A stretch of 64,000 bases of DNA from Mycobacterium sp. shizuoka-1. GTDB taxonomy: Bacteria > Actinomycetota > Actinomycetes > Mycobacteriales > Mycobacteriaceae. Location: NCBI RefSeq assembly GCF_002723835.1, contig NZ_BEWG01000025.1, positions 1 through 64,000 on the forward strand, read 5' to 3'. The translations under genes and the position numbers were made by a program. The notes below the pieces were generated by a model. It was not told where the DNA came from and ran no database searches. It was given only the letters and a program-made list of their open reading frames with translations. Shown piece by piece: positions 37,604-47,595 of this stretch; position 1 is the first letter of the stretch; each line of letters opens with the position of its first letter.

Positions 37604-37939
37604 TCACGTCACGTCGAGGGAGGTGACCAGGAACTCGTTGCCCCGGACCACCTCGACATCGGAGCTCTCGCACTGTGGGCAGCACACCGACCACCGGGAG
37701 GCGATCTCGGAATGCCCCCCGCAACTGTGGCAGTCCACCTCGGCGGCGACGAACTCGAGTTCCAACTCCGCCTCGGGCATGCTCTCGTGGTCGCGGACCA
37801 GCGTCCAGCAGAACGACAACGACTCCGGGACGACCTGCCGCAGGGCCCCGATCTGGACCCGCACGACGTCGACCCGGCGGCCGGCCGCGTAGGGCTTCAC
37901 CACCCCGGCGATCGCGTGGCACAGCGACAATTCGTGCAC
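37604..37939 (-). CDS. hypA: hydrogenase maturation nickel metallochaperone HypA
   Basis: A 111-aa protein starting at GTG. The start VHELSLCHAI gives the conserved N-terminal Met-His nickel ligand pair once GTG is read as Met. The zinc site follows as CHSCGG and CPQCES. The length is normal for the family (about 113 aa). The upstream frame continues to 38089 but without family similarity. It probably begins the leftward hypAB-hhy operon; the 205-bp gap to the first plus-strand start should hold the divergent promoters. Confidence 0.93.
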   Translation of the reverse strand: MHELSLCHAIAGVVKPYAAGRRVDVVRVQIGALRQVVPESLSFCWTLVRDHESMPEAELELEFVAAEVDCHSCGGHSEIASRWSVCCPQCESSDVEVVRGNEFLVTSLDVT

Positions 37940-38144
37940 GGTCGGTCTTTCTGTCTTCCGGATCGGGCAGGCCTGCACCCTACAGCGCCGCGCCGGTGCC
38001 GCCGAGGGGATTCTGGACGGAAAAACGCAGACTTTCGGTGCGAAATTGTGATTGTGGTCATAGAACGGCGGGACTAGCGTTGTTCCCACCTACCCGCGCG
38101 AACAGCCCACCGTCGCGGGTGGCCGTCTTCTGCTCAGGAGGTTC

Positions 38145-38180
38145 ATGAGCGCCTTTCTACCCCTGCGCCGGGCGGGCTGA
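38145..38180 (+). CDS. 11-codon leader ORF upstream of hypF
   Basis: A strong Shine-Dalgarno sequence (AGGAGG, 38136-38141) stands just before an ATG that opens a 36-bp frame, MSAFLPLRRAG and stop. It ends 15 bp before the hypF ATG, whose own ribosome-binding site (GAGGC) is weaker and distant. It may load ribosomes for hypF by coupling. Spacing from AGGAGG to ATG is only 3 nt, so it could also be a chance arrangement. Confidence 0.4.
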   Translation: MSAFLPLRRAG

Positions 38181-38195
38181 GGCGACGGCGTCCCG

Positions 38196-40529
38196 ATGAA
38201 CGTGCGGGTGCGTCTCGACATCACCGGTGTGGTGCAGGGCGTCGGGTTCCGCCCGGCGGTCGCGCGGATCGCCGCCGAGTTCCGGCTCGGTGGCTTCGTG
38301 TACAACGACGCCGGGTCGGTTCACTGTGAGTTGGAAGGCCCGGCCGTCGACGTCGAAGCGGCGATCGCGGCGATCCGGCACCGCCCACCGCCCATGGCGC
38401 GCATCGACAGCATCCGCAGCCGGCGACTGGAGCCCAACGGCGACAACTGCTTTGAGATCGTCGGCAGCCGAAGCGGCGACCTCTCGCGCACCCTGATACC
38501 GCCCGACATCGCCACCTGTGCGGACTGCTTGCGGGAGATGCGCGACCCGAAAGATCGTCGTCACGCCCACCCGTTCATCACCTGCACCAACTGCGGGCCG
38601 CGCTACACGGTGATCACCGACCTGCCCTACGACCGGCCGGCGACCACCATGGCCGGCTTCCCGATGTGTTCGGCGTGTGCGGCCGAATACCACGACCCCG
38701 CCGATCGCCGGTACCACGCCCAGACGGTGGCCTGTCCGGACTGCGGGCCCCGGCTGAGCTGGCACCCGGGCGGCGCCGATTCGACGACCGACGACCCGAT
38801 CGGTGCGGCGGTGACCGCGCTGCGGGCCGGCCGCATCGTCGCGATCAAGGGCATCGGCGGATTCCATCTGGCTTGCCGCGCGCAGGACGCATCCGTCGTC
38901 GCCGAGCTGCGCCGCCGCAAGAGCCGGCCCGCCAAACCGTTCGCGGTGATGGTCGCCGACCTGGCCGCGGCGGAGCAGATCGCCATGCTCGACGAGGCCG
39001 CCGCCGCCGCGCTGAGCTCGCCGTCGGCGCCGATCGTGTTGGTCGCCCGCCGGCCCGGCGCGGTCGCCGACGAGGTGGCGCCGGGCCTGGCCGACCTGGG
39101 TGTGATGCTCGCCTACTCGCCGGTGCACCACCAGCTGTTCGACCGGCTGGGCAGGTCGGAGACGCTGGTGATGACCTCGGCGAACCAAGGCGGATCGCCG
39201 ATCGTGTTCCGCGAGGGCGATCTGAGCTGGATCGACGGCCTGGCCGACGCGGTTCTGGCGCACGACCGGCCCATCGGTGTGCCCTGTGAGGATTCGGTGC
39301 TGATGATCGCCGACCGGGACGGTGCGGTACCGCTGCGCCGCTCGCGCGGCTACGCCCCGCTGCCGGTGTCGGTACCCGGTCCGCTGCCGGACCGGGTCGT
39401 CCTGGCCACCGGTGGTGACCTGAAAACCACCTTCTGCCTGATGGGTGCCGACGGACACGCTCACATGTCCGCGCACCTCGGCGATATGGCCGACCCACGC
39501 ACCCAGGCCTGTTTCGAAGCGGCGCTGGATCACCTGGCGTTCATGACCGACCGCACCCCCGACGTGATCGCCTGCGATATGCACCCCGGCTACGCCACCA
39601 GCGCGTGGGCCCGGCGTTACGCCCGGGACCGACCGGTGATCGCCGTCCAGCATCACCACGCCCACGCCGTCTCGCTGCTCACCGAGCATCGCCGGCTGGG
39701 CACCCCTGCCATCGCGGTGACCTATGACGGCACCGGGTACGGCACCGACGGCACCATCTGGGGTGGCGAGCTGCTGGCGATCACCGAGACCGCCCGCTTC
39801 ACCCGGGTCGGGCACCTTCGGCCGTTCGCGCTTCCCGGCGGCGACGGCGCCGCGCGCCAGCCCGCCCGGATCGCGCTGGATCTGCTGCACCGCGCCGGCA
39901 TCGGGTGGACCACGGACCTTCCGCCGGTGGCCGCGCTGGACGACACCGCACTGCACATTCTGGGCCAGCAGATCCCGCGCGGCCTGGGCTGCGTGCCCAC
40001 CACCAGCATGGGTCGGCTCTTCGACGCGGTCGCAAGCCTGCTCGGGGTGTGTCAGGAGGTCAGCTACGAAGGCCAGGCCGCCGTGGAGCTCGAGCACCTG
40101 GCGCGCGACGGACAGCCCAGCCCGCTGGACTTCGGCGTCACCGCCGGTGAGCTGGATCCGCTACCGGTGATCGCCGGCCTGGCCGACGGGCTGCGCCGGG
40201 GCACCGCGCTCGCCGACCTGGCCGCCGGCTTCCACCAGGCGGTGATCCGTGCGACCGCGGCGGCGGCCACCGCCTGCGCCCGCGCCGCCGGCATCACCGT
40301 CATCGGTCTGACCGGTGGCGTGTTCGCCAATCGCATTCTGCTGCAAGGTCTTCGGTCGGCGCTCACCGAGAGTGGGTTTGAGGTCCTCAGCCACCGAATC
40401 GTGCCATGTAACGACGGAGGACTGGCGCTCGGCCAGGCCGCCATCGCCGCCGCAACGCTGAACGACGCGGAGCCGGCGGCTGTATCGGAAAGGATCGGCA
40501 TATGTGCCTCGGAATACCCGGCAAGGTGA
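38196..40529 (+). CDS. hypF: carbamoyltransferase HypF
   Basis: Makes the cyanide ligands of the Ni-Fe site: transfers carbamoyl from carbamoyl phosphate to the C-terminal Cys of HypE. The 777-aa protein has all domains in order: N-terminal acylphosphatase (DITGVVQGVGFRP, residues 8-20), two zinc-finger units (CADCLREM...CTNCGPRY and CSACAAEY...CPDCGPRL, about 107-185), a YrdC-like domain (about 200-375; KGIGGFHLACRA) and the Kae1-like carbamoyltransferase (HHHAHAVSLL, TYDGTGYGTDG, GGVFANRILLQGL). The last 28 bp overlap hypC. Confidence 0.96.
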   Translation: MNVRVRLDITGVVQGVGFRPAVARIAAEFRLGGFVYNDAGSVHCELEGPAVDVEAAIAAIRHRPPPMARIDSIRSRRLEPNGDNCFEIVGSRSGDLSRTLIPPDIATCADCLREMRDPKDRRHAHPFITCTNCGPRYTVITDLPYDRPATTMAGFPMCSACAAEYHDPADRRYHAQTVACPDCGPRLSWHPGGADSTTDDPIGAAVTALRAGRIVAIKGIGGFHLACRAQDASVVAELRRRKSRPAKPFAVMVADLAAAEQIAMLDEAAAAALSSPSAPIVLVARRPGAVADEVAPGLADLGVMLAYSPVHHQLFDRLGRSETLVMTSANQGGSPIVFREGDLSWIDGLADAVLAHDRPIGVPCEDSVLMIADRDGAVPLRRSRGYAPLPVSVPGPLPDRVVLATGGDLKTTFCLMGADGHAHMSAHLGDMADPRTQACFEAALDHLAFMTDRTPDVIACDMHPGYATSAWARRYARDRPVIAVQHHHAHAVSLLTEHRRLGTPAIAVTYDGTGYGTDGTIWGGELLAITETARFTRVGHLRPFALPGGDGAARQPARIALDLLHRAGIGWTTDLPPVAALDDTALHILGQQIPRGLGCVPTTSMGRLFDAVASLLGVCQEVSYEGQAAVELEHLARDGQPSPLDFGVTAGELDPLPVIAGLADGLRRGTALADLAAGFHQAVIRATAAAATACARAAGITVIGLTGGVFANRILLQGLRSALTESGFEVLSHRIVPCNDGGLALGQAAIAAATLNDAEPAAVSERIGICASEYPAR

Positions 40530-40773
40530 TCGAAATCTGGGAGGAGGCCGGAACCCGGATGTCGACCGTCGACTTCGGCGGCACCACCAAGACGGTGTGC
40601 CTCGCGTACCTCCCCGACATGCAGATCGGCGAGTACACGATCGTGCACGCGGGTTTCGCGATCACCCGACTCGATGAGGCGTCGGCGAACGAGACGCTCA
40701 AGATGTTCGCCGACCTCGGTGTCCTGGAGGAGGAGCTGGGCGGTACCGAGGGTCAGAACAGGAGGGAACCAGC

Positions 40774-40777
<4 letters not shown>
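40502..40777 (+). CDS. hypC: hydrogenase assembly chaperone HypC
   Basis: A 91-aa protein with [12 protein letters not shown], placing the essential Cys at position 2, then [32 protein letters not shown]. It works with HypD in building the Fe(CN)2CO unit. The start lies inside hypF (28-bp overlap) and the stop overlaps hypD by ATGA, so all three are translationally coupled. Confidence 0.95.
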
Positions 40778-41869
<1,092 letters not shown>

Positions 41870-41877
<8 letters not shown>

Positions 41878-42940
41878 CCCCGCGGGCATCGATCCGTCCG
41901 ATTGGGTGTGTCCGCTGCCGCTGCGGGAGACCAAGCGCATCGTGCTCGGGCACGGTGGCGGCGGCATCCTGTCCGAGGAACTGATCGAGAACCTCTTCCT
42001 GCCGGCGTTCGGTTCGGCGGGCGGCCCGGCGCGTGACTCCGCGGTGCTCGACGTCGCGGGCGGGCGCATCGCCCTGACCACCGACTCCTACGTGGTGAAC
42101 CCGTTGTTCTTCCCCGGCGGCAACATCGGCGATCTGGCCGTCAACGGCACCATCAACGATCTGGCGTGCAGCGGTGCCCAGCCGCTCGGGCTGACGGCCG
42201 GCTTCATCATCGAAGAAGGCCTGGAACTCGAGGTGCTGGGGGCCATCGCCCAGACCATGGGCAAGGCGGCCGCCGAGGCCGGGGTGGGCATCGTCACCGG
42301 CGACACCAAAGTCGTCGGAAAGGGCGGCGCGGACGGGCTTTTCGTCAACACTGCCGGTGTCGGCGTGGTGCCTCACGGCGTGCGCATCGGGCCCGAGCAA
42401 GCCCGGCCCGGTGACCACGTCATCGTGTCCGGCAACATCGGCGAGCACGGCGTCGCGATCATGAGCGTGCGTGAGGGGATCGACTTCGGCACCACCGTCA
42501 CCACCGACAGCGCACCGCTGCATCAGCTGGTGGCCGCCATGCTGGCGGCCGTCCCCGACCCCGATGCCGTACACGTACTGCGCGATCCGACCCGGGGCGG
42601 GCTGGTCGCCTCCACCGTCGAGATCGCCCGAACCGCCGGTGTCGGCGTCGAACTCGACGAGCATCGCATCCCGGTCCCCGACACGGTGTCCTCGGCGTGC
42701 AGCTTCCTGGGCCTCGACCCGCTGCAGGTGGCCAACGAGGGCAAACTGGTGGCGTTCGTCGACCCCGCTCACAGCGAGGCCGTGCTGGCCGCGATGCGAT
42801 CTCGGCCCGAGGGCGCGGGTGCCGTGCTGATCGGCCGGGTGGTGGCCGAGCACCCGGGGATGGTGGTCGGACGGACCGCGTTCGGCACCACCCGGGTGAT
42901 CGAACGTGAACTGGGCGAACAGCTTCCGAGGATCTGCTGA
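41870..42940 (+). CDS. hypE: carbamoyl dehydratase HypE
   Basis: Dehydrates the thiocarboxamide on its own C-terminal cysteine to thiocyanate. The 356-aa protein shows the PurM-like ATP-binding fold ([61 protein letters not shown]) and ends with the required PRIC. The ATG at 41870 lies 8 bp inside hypD. It ends the rightward hypFCDE group; a phosphotransferase gene follows after 3 bp. Confidence 0.96.
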
Positions 42941-42943
42941 CGG

Positions 42944-44017
42944 GTGACCAACATCGACGACCGGACCGCCGAGGTACCCGGGACACTCGACGATGCGGCG
43001 GTGGCCGCGCTGGGTGGCTGGTTGCGCAGGCAGGGGATCGGGTCGGTCGTCAGCGACGTCGAACCGTTGGCCGGCGGCACCCAGAACGTGGTGGTGCGGT
43101 TGCGCGTCGACGGTCGTCCGGTGGTGTTGCGCAGGCCCCCGCCGCACCCGCGACCCAACAGCAACCGCACCATGACGCGCGAGGTCGCGGTGCTGCGCAC
43201 GCTGGCCGGAAGTGCGGTGCCGCATCCGGAATTCGTGGCGGCCTGCGAAGACCTCGACGTCCTCGGCGTCGTCTTTTATCTGATGGAAGACGTCGACGGC
43301 TTCAACCCGGCCACCGAGGTGGCACCGGCCTACGTCGCCGACCCGCAGCTGCGGCACCGGGTCGGCCTGAACTATGCGGCCGATCTTGCCCGGCTGAGCA
43401 CCGCGGATTGGCAGGGCCGGCCGCTGCAGCAGCTGCACCGACCGGGATCCTTTCTGGCGCGCCAGGTTCCGAATTTCGTCGCGCTGCTGGACAGTTACCG
43501 GCACGAGCGCTACCAGCCGGAGACTCTCGCCGTCGGCCGGCTCGCCGACTGGCTGGTGGCCCATCGACCCCCTGACGGTGAACCCGGCATCATGCACGGT
43601 GACGCGCATCTCAACAATGTGCTGCTGCGCCGTGATGTGCCCGAGGTCGCGGCGTTCGTCGACTGGGAGATGTGCACGATCGGCGATCCGCTGCTGGATC
43701 TGGGCTGGATCCTGGTGTGCTGGCCGCACGATCCCGACCCGATCAATGCCGGACGGGAGTTGGCCGCCCTCGGCGGTCTGCCGAGTCGCACCGAACTGGT
43801 CGCCGCCTACGCCGATGCCGAGGGCCGGTCCACCGAGAACCTCGACTGGTATGTCGCGATGGCGTGCTTCAAGCTGGCGATCGTCATCGAGGGCACCTAC
43901 TCGCGGTATCTGGCCGGGCAGGCGCATCGCGATGCCGGTGAACGCCTGCACGACTCGGCGAGCCGGCTGATCGGGCTGGGGGAGCGCGTCGCCGCCGGCG
44001 ACAGTCCGTTTGCCTAG
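42944..44017 (+). CDS. phosphotransferase family protein (APH/choline kinase fold)
   Basis: A 357-aa protein (GTG start) with the aminoglycoside-phosphotransferase fold of the ACAD10-like group: RPVVLRRPPPHPRPNSN near the N-terminus, the catalytic loop GIMHGDAHLNNVLL (HGDxxxxN), VAAFVDWEMCTIGDPLLDLGW (metal-binding Asp) and a C-terminal helical part. In mycobacteria such genes often sit with acyl-CoA dehydrogenases. Here it follows hypE after 3 bp, so it is probably cotranscribed with the hyp genes, without an obvious link to hydrogenase. The substrate is unknown. Confidence 0.87.
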   Translation: MTNIDDRTAEVPGTLDDAAVAALGGWLRRQGIGSVVSDVEPLAGGTQNVVVRLRVDGRPVVLRRPPPHPRPNSNRTMTREVAVLRTLAGSAVPHPEFVAACEDLDVLGVVFYLMEDVDGFNPATEVAPAYVADPQLRHRVGLNYAADLARLSTADWQGRPLQQLHRPGSFLARQVPNFVALLDSYRHERYQPETLAVGRLADWLVAHRPPDGEPGIMHGDAHLNNVLLRRDVPEVAAFVDWEMCTIGDPLLDLGWILVCWPHDPDPINAGRELAALGGLPSRTELVAAYADAEGRSTENLDWYVAMACFKLAIVIEGTYSRYLAGQAHRDAGERLHDSASRLIGLGERVAAGDSPFA

Positions 44018-44033
44018 CTCGGCAGTGGGTGCG

Positions 44034-44171
44034 TCAGCGGCGCGGCGAATCGCCCTGCCCGCAGGTGCACTGCTGGGTCGGCGGGACCTCGCGCATCACC
44101 TGGTCGACATGCTCGCCACACCCTGCCCAGGTGGTCTTGTGGCAGCGCGGGCACTCAACGGGATAGCACAT
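44034..44171 (-). CDS. 45-aa cysteine-rich (zinc-ribbon-like) protein
   Basis: The ATG at 44169-44171 is preceded by AAAGGAG. The product MCYPVECPRCHKTTWAGCGE, continued by EVPPTQQCTCGQGD, holds six cysteines: CxxxxCxxC, then C, then CxC, plus two histidines. This can form a small zinc ribbon or a redox-active thiol cluster. It lies 26 bp downstream of the thioredoxin gene and probably belongs to the persulfide-detoxification operon. I recognise similar short proteins annotated only as hypothetical. Confidence 0.72.
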   Translation of the reverse strand: MCYPVECPRCHKTTWAGCGEHVDQVMREVPPTQQCTCGQGDSPRR

Positions 44172-44197
44172 GATCAGTCTCCTTTTGCGTTGGCAGA

Positions 44198-44572
44198 TTA
44201 TGCGTCGGATCCGGCCTTGCGCGCGGCAATGGTCGCACGAACCTCGGCCATGTCGAGCGCCTTGATCTTGGTGATCAGTTCTTCGAGCACCGCCTGCGGC
44301 ATCGCGCCGGGCTGGCTGTACACGAGAACGCCGTCACGGAAGGCCATCACCGTGGGGATCGACCGGATCTGCAGGGCTGCGGCGAGCTCCTGTTCGGCCT
44401 CGGTGTCGACCTTGGCGTGCACGATGTCGGGGTGGGCCTGCGCGGACTTCTCGAACACCGGGGCGAAGGCCCGGCAGGGACCGCACCAGGCGGCCCAGAA
44501 GTCGACGATGACCACCGGGTTGCCGGTGATCGTCGACTCGAAATCGTCGAAGGTGAGAGTAACAGTGGACAC
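44198..44572 (-). CDS. trxA: thioredoxin
   Basis: A 124-aa thioredoxin with the active site WAAWCGPCRAF (C30, C33), the cis-proline region SIPTVMAFRDGVLVYSQPGA and normal length. It lies 21 bp downstream of the persulfide dioxygenase-rhodanese gene on the same strand. It can therefore supply the reducing power that releases sulfide or thiosulfate from the persulfidated rhodanese cysteine, though it may also serve generally. Confidence 0.93.
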   Translation of the reverse strand: MSTVTLTFDDFESTITGNPVVIVDFWAAWCGPCRAFAPVFEKSAQAHPDIVHAKVDTEAEQELAAALQIRSIPTVMAFRDGVLVYSQPGAMPQAVLEELITKIKALDMAEVRATIAARKAGSDA

Positions 44573-44593
44573 GGTGTTTCCTTTCGGGGTCGC

Positions 44594-45973
44594 TCAGGCG
44601 GCGGTGTGGGTCTCGGCCCACGCCTGGTAGCCGCCGGCCAGGTCGGTGACGTTGGGGAAGCCTTGGGCTCGCAGCAGCGAGGCGGCGACGCTGGAGCGCC
44701 AGCCGCCGGCGCAATGGACCACGATCGGCTTGTCGGTGGGGACGTCGTCGAGCCGAAGTCGCAGCTGTGCCAACGGGATCGGTAGCGCACCCGGGATCAC
44801 GCCGTTGCTGCGTTCACCGGGGTTGCGAATGTCGATGACGGTCACGGCATCCTGCGCCATCAGCCTGTCGAGGTCGACGGGGCTGGTGCGCGGCGCGGTG
44901 CGGACCAGATCGCGCAATTCGGCCGGGAACTCGCCGTCGTGCCCGACGGTGAGGTAGCCGATCGCGTTGTCCGACCCGATCCGGGCCAGCCGCAGCGCGG
45001 CATCTTGCTCCTCACCGGGGTAGGTCACCAGCGCGATCTGCTCGCCGACCTCGGCGACCATCCCGCCGGTCTCGGCGAACCGGCCGTCGAATCCGACGTT
45101 GACCGAGCCGGTGAGATGGCCGGCGGCGAAGTCCTCCACCGATCGGGCATCGACGACCCGGACGCCGGCATCGAGCGCCTGGCGCACCTGCGCGGCGGTC
45201 ATTGCGGGGATCGTGCGGGACTCGCCGAGCAGTGGGTGGACCCGCTTGTTCATGGCGGCGTTGACCGAGAAGTACGCGGGCGCCGCGGGCTGCCCGTCGG
45301 TGATCATCGCCACGAACTCCTCGACGGCCATCGGCTGCACCGAGGGGTTGGTGCGGCGCTGTTCGCCGATCGTCGAGGTGAGCTCGGTCGACAGGTTCTT
45401 GCCGCACGAGGACCCGGCGCCGTGGGCGGGCATCACCGTCACGGAATCGGGCAGCGTCAGCAAGGTGTCGTGGATCGAGTGGTACATGGCCCGGGCCAGA
45501 TCGGTGGTCGAGCTGTCGCCGAGGTTGACCAGGTCCGGCCGACCGACGTCGCCGATGAACAGCGAGTCTCCGGTCAGCACGGCGGTCGGGACGGCATCGG
45601 GATGCTCGCGCACCACCACGCTGATGGACTCCCAGGTATGGCCGGGGGTGGCCAGGATCTCCAGGTCGACATCGCCCAACGAGAGGTGCTCACCATGGCT
45701 CAGCCGGCGAATCGGGTAATCGGTCTCGGCGGCCTCGCCGAAGCCGATCCATGCGCCGGTGGCCTCGACGAGTTCGAGGTGGCCGGAGACGAAGTCGGCG
45801 TGGAAGTGGGTGTTGATCACCCCCTCGATCACGAGACCGTGGTTGCGGGCGTCGTCCAGGTACTCGGTGATGTCGCGGCGGGGGTCCACGACGATCGCCC
45901 GTCCCGTGGACGGGTCACCGATCAGGTAGGACGCGTGCGACAAGCACTCGATGTAGTACTGCTCGAGGATCAT
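44594..45973 (-). CDS. persulfide dioxygenase-rhodanese-rhodanese fusion (CstB-like)
   Basis: The 459-aa protein joins an N-terminal metallo-beta-lactamase fold persulfide dioxygenase (NTHFHADFVSGH, TPGHTWES, GDSLFIGDVGRPDL), a first rhodanese unit (about residues 255-345) that lacks a catalytic cysteine (VTYPGEEQD at that place), and an active C-terminal rhodanese with C421 in VVHCAGGWRSS. This is the layout of CstB, which oxidises low-molecular-weight persulfides to thiosulfate. Expression is probably released when the CstR-like repressor encoded divergently is persulfidated: its candidate operators lie just upstream. CAAGGAG precedes the ATG. Confidence 0.92.
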   Translation of the reverse strand: MILEQYYIECLSHASYLIGDPSTGRAIVVDPRRDITEYLDDARNHGLVIEGVINTHFHADFVSGHLELVEATGAWIGFGEAAETDYPIRRLSHGEHLSLGDVDLEILATPGHTWESISVVVREHPDAVPTAVLTGDSLFIGDVGRPDLVNLGDSSTTDLARAMYHSIHDTLLTLPDSVTVMPAHGAGSSCGKNLSTELTSTIGEQRRTNPSVQPMAVEEFVAMITDGQPAAPAYFSVNAAMNKRVHPLLGESRTIPAMTAAQVRQALDAGVRVVDARSVEDFAAGHLTGSVNVGFDGRFAETGGMVAEVGEQIALVTYPGEEQDAALRLARIGSDNAIGYLTVGHDGEFPAELRDLVRTAPRTSPVDLDRLMAQDAVTVIDIRNPGERSNGVIPGALPIPLAQLRLRLDDVPTDKPIVVHCAGGWRSSVAASLLRAQGFPNVTDLAGGYQAWAETHTAA

Positions 45974-46036
45974 CGTCGAAACTCCTTGACAGGGTGGCTC
46001 TGGTGCGCCGATGTGGCGCCTTCGCTGCCGTCCAAC

Positions 46037-46052
46037 ATACCCCATGGGGTAT
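46037..46052. promoter_or_regulatory. CsoR/CstR-type operator 1 (perfect palindrome)
   Basis: ATACCCCATGGGGTAT is a perfect 16-bp palindrome with the TACCC...GGGTA halves known for CsoR-family repressors. It lies 64 bp upstream of the persulfide dioxygenase gene. Confidence 0.8.
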
Positions 46053-46070
46053 ATATTCCACCAGTTCCGT

Positions 46071-46086
46071 ATGCCATTGGGGGTAT
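46071..46086. promoter_or_regulatory. CsoR/CstR-type operator 2 (imperfect)
   Basis: ATGCCATTGGGGGTAT has the same spacing as the perfect operator starting 34 bp to the left, with a weaker left half. It is midway between the two divergent genes. Confidence 0.55.
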
Positions 46087-46130
46087 CGAGGGCCAGCGCC
46101 GGCGGGCATGAAACCCCAGGCCGCGGTGTT

Positions 46131-46146
46131 ATACCCCCGCGGGTAC
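46131..46146. promoter_or_regulatory. CsoR/CstR-type operator 3
   Basis: ATACCCCCGCGGGTAC keeps both half-sites (TACCC/GGGTA) and lies 31 bp before the CstR-like gene, suggesting autorepression. Confidence 0.7.
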
Positions 46147-46165
46147 GCTTGTCCCCATTACCTGA

Positions 46166-46447
<282 letters not shown>

Positions 46448-46460
46448 GGACGGTGAGGAC

Positions 46461-46880
46461 ATGAGCATGGACATTGCGCTGTCGACCACGCTGCACGGCA
46501 GCTTTGACGATGCCGTCGCACGAACCCGGGAAGCGTTGGCGAACAACGGATTCGGTGTGCTGACCGAGATCGACATGAAGGCCACGATGACGGCCAAGCT
46601 CGGCGACGCCGCCGGCGCGGCCCTCGGTGACTATGTGATCCTGGGCGCCTGCAATCCGCCGCTCGCACAGAAGGCCGTGATGATCGATCGTCAGATCGGG
46701 CTGCTGCTGCCGTGCAACGTGGTGGTGCGCACCGACCCCGACCGGGCCGACACCGTGCACGTCGAAGCGATGAACCCGCAATTGTTGGTGGGCGTCACCG
46801 GCCAGGACGACCTGCAGGCAGTGGCCGACGAGGTCACCGGCAAGCTGCAGTCGGCCATCGACTCGCTGAGCGGTGCCTGA
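46461..46880 (+). CDS. DUF302 domain protein
   Basis: A 139-aa protein matching the DUF302 family: SFDDAVARTREALANNGFGVLTEIDM, then LGACNPPLAQKAVMIDRQIGLLLPCNVVVR. Two conserved cysteines (in GACNPP and LLPCNV) could be redox active. The function is unknown. The family is often found near sulfur-oxidation and metal-response genes, in keeping with its place 13 bp after the CstR-like gene. Confidence 0.87.
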   Translation: MSMDIALSTTLHGSFDDAVARTREALANNGFGVLTEIDMKATMTAKLGDAAGAALGDYVILGACNPPLAQKAVMIDRQIGLLLPCNVVVRTDPDRADTVHVEAMNPQLLVGVTGQDDLQAVADEVTGKLQSAIDSLSGA

Positions 46881-47595
46881 GTCGTCGGCCGCGCCGGGTT
46901 ACCGCGCCCTCGTCGTCGACGACGAGGTCTCGCTGGCCGACGTGGTCGCCGGTTATCTGGAGCGTGAGCATTTCGAGGTCACCTCGGCCACCGACGGTGC
47001 CGAGGCGCTGCGGCTGGCCCGGGAAAGCGATCCCGACGTGGTGGTGCTGGACCTGAGTTTGCCCGGCATCGACGGCTTGGAGGTGTGCCGGCAGCTGCGG
47101 ACGTTCTCCGACGCCTACGTGGTGATGCTCACCGCGCGCGATACCGAGGTCGACACCATCGTCGGGCTCTCCGTCGGCGCCGACGACTACATGACCAAGC
47201 CGTTCAGCCCGCGCGAGCTGGTGGCGCGTATCCACGCCATGCTTCGCCGGCCGCGGGTCGCCGCCCGAACGGGAACAGCCGGCGAGCCGCCGCCCCGGGT
47301 CTTCGGTGATCTGCGTATCGACACCTCAGCTCGGGAAGTGTCGGTCGCCTCCGGGCCGGTCACCCTCACCCGTACCGAATTCGACGTCCTGGCCGCGCTG
47401 TCCGCGCGCCCGGGGCTGGTGTTCACCCGGCGTCAGTTACTGGAAGCGGTGTGGGGCGACGACTGGTTCGGGAACGAGCACCTCATCGACGTCCACATCG
47501 GGCACCTCCGGCGCAAGCTCGGTGACAACCCCGCCGACCCACGCTATGTGCTGACCGTGCGCGGCGTCGGCTACCGGATGGGCAGCGGGCAGTGA
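46873..47595 (+). CDS. OmpR-family response regulator
   Basis: A 240-aa protein with a receiver domain (LVVDDEVSLADVV; phosphoacceptor Asp in VVVLDLSLPGIDG; MLTARDTEVD; Lys in YMTKPFSPRELV) and a winged-helix output domain (FGDLRIDTSAREV, LTRTEFDVLAALSARPG, VDVHIGHLRRKLGD). The GTG start lies 8 bp inside the DUF302 gene and the stop overlaps the kinase start, so the regulator is made with the persulfide-response proteins. The signal and targets are unknown. Confidence 0.92.
   Translation: MPESSAAPGYRALVVDDEVSLADVVAGYLEREHFEVTSATDGAEALRLARESDPDVVVLDLSLPGIDGLEVCRQLRTFSDAYVVMLTARDTEVDTIVGLSVGADDYMTKPFSPRELVARIHAMLRRPRVAARTGTAGEPPPRVFGDLRIDTSAREVSVASGPVTLTRTEFDVLAALSARPGLVFTRRQLLEAVWGDDWFGNEHLIDVHIGHLRRKLGDNPADPRYVLTVRGVGYRMGSGQ

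Noticed and set aside
38157..40097. 646-aa minus-strand frame opposite hypF
   Set aside because: Antisense shadow; hypF on the plus strand shows all family motifs across the same bases.
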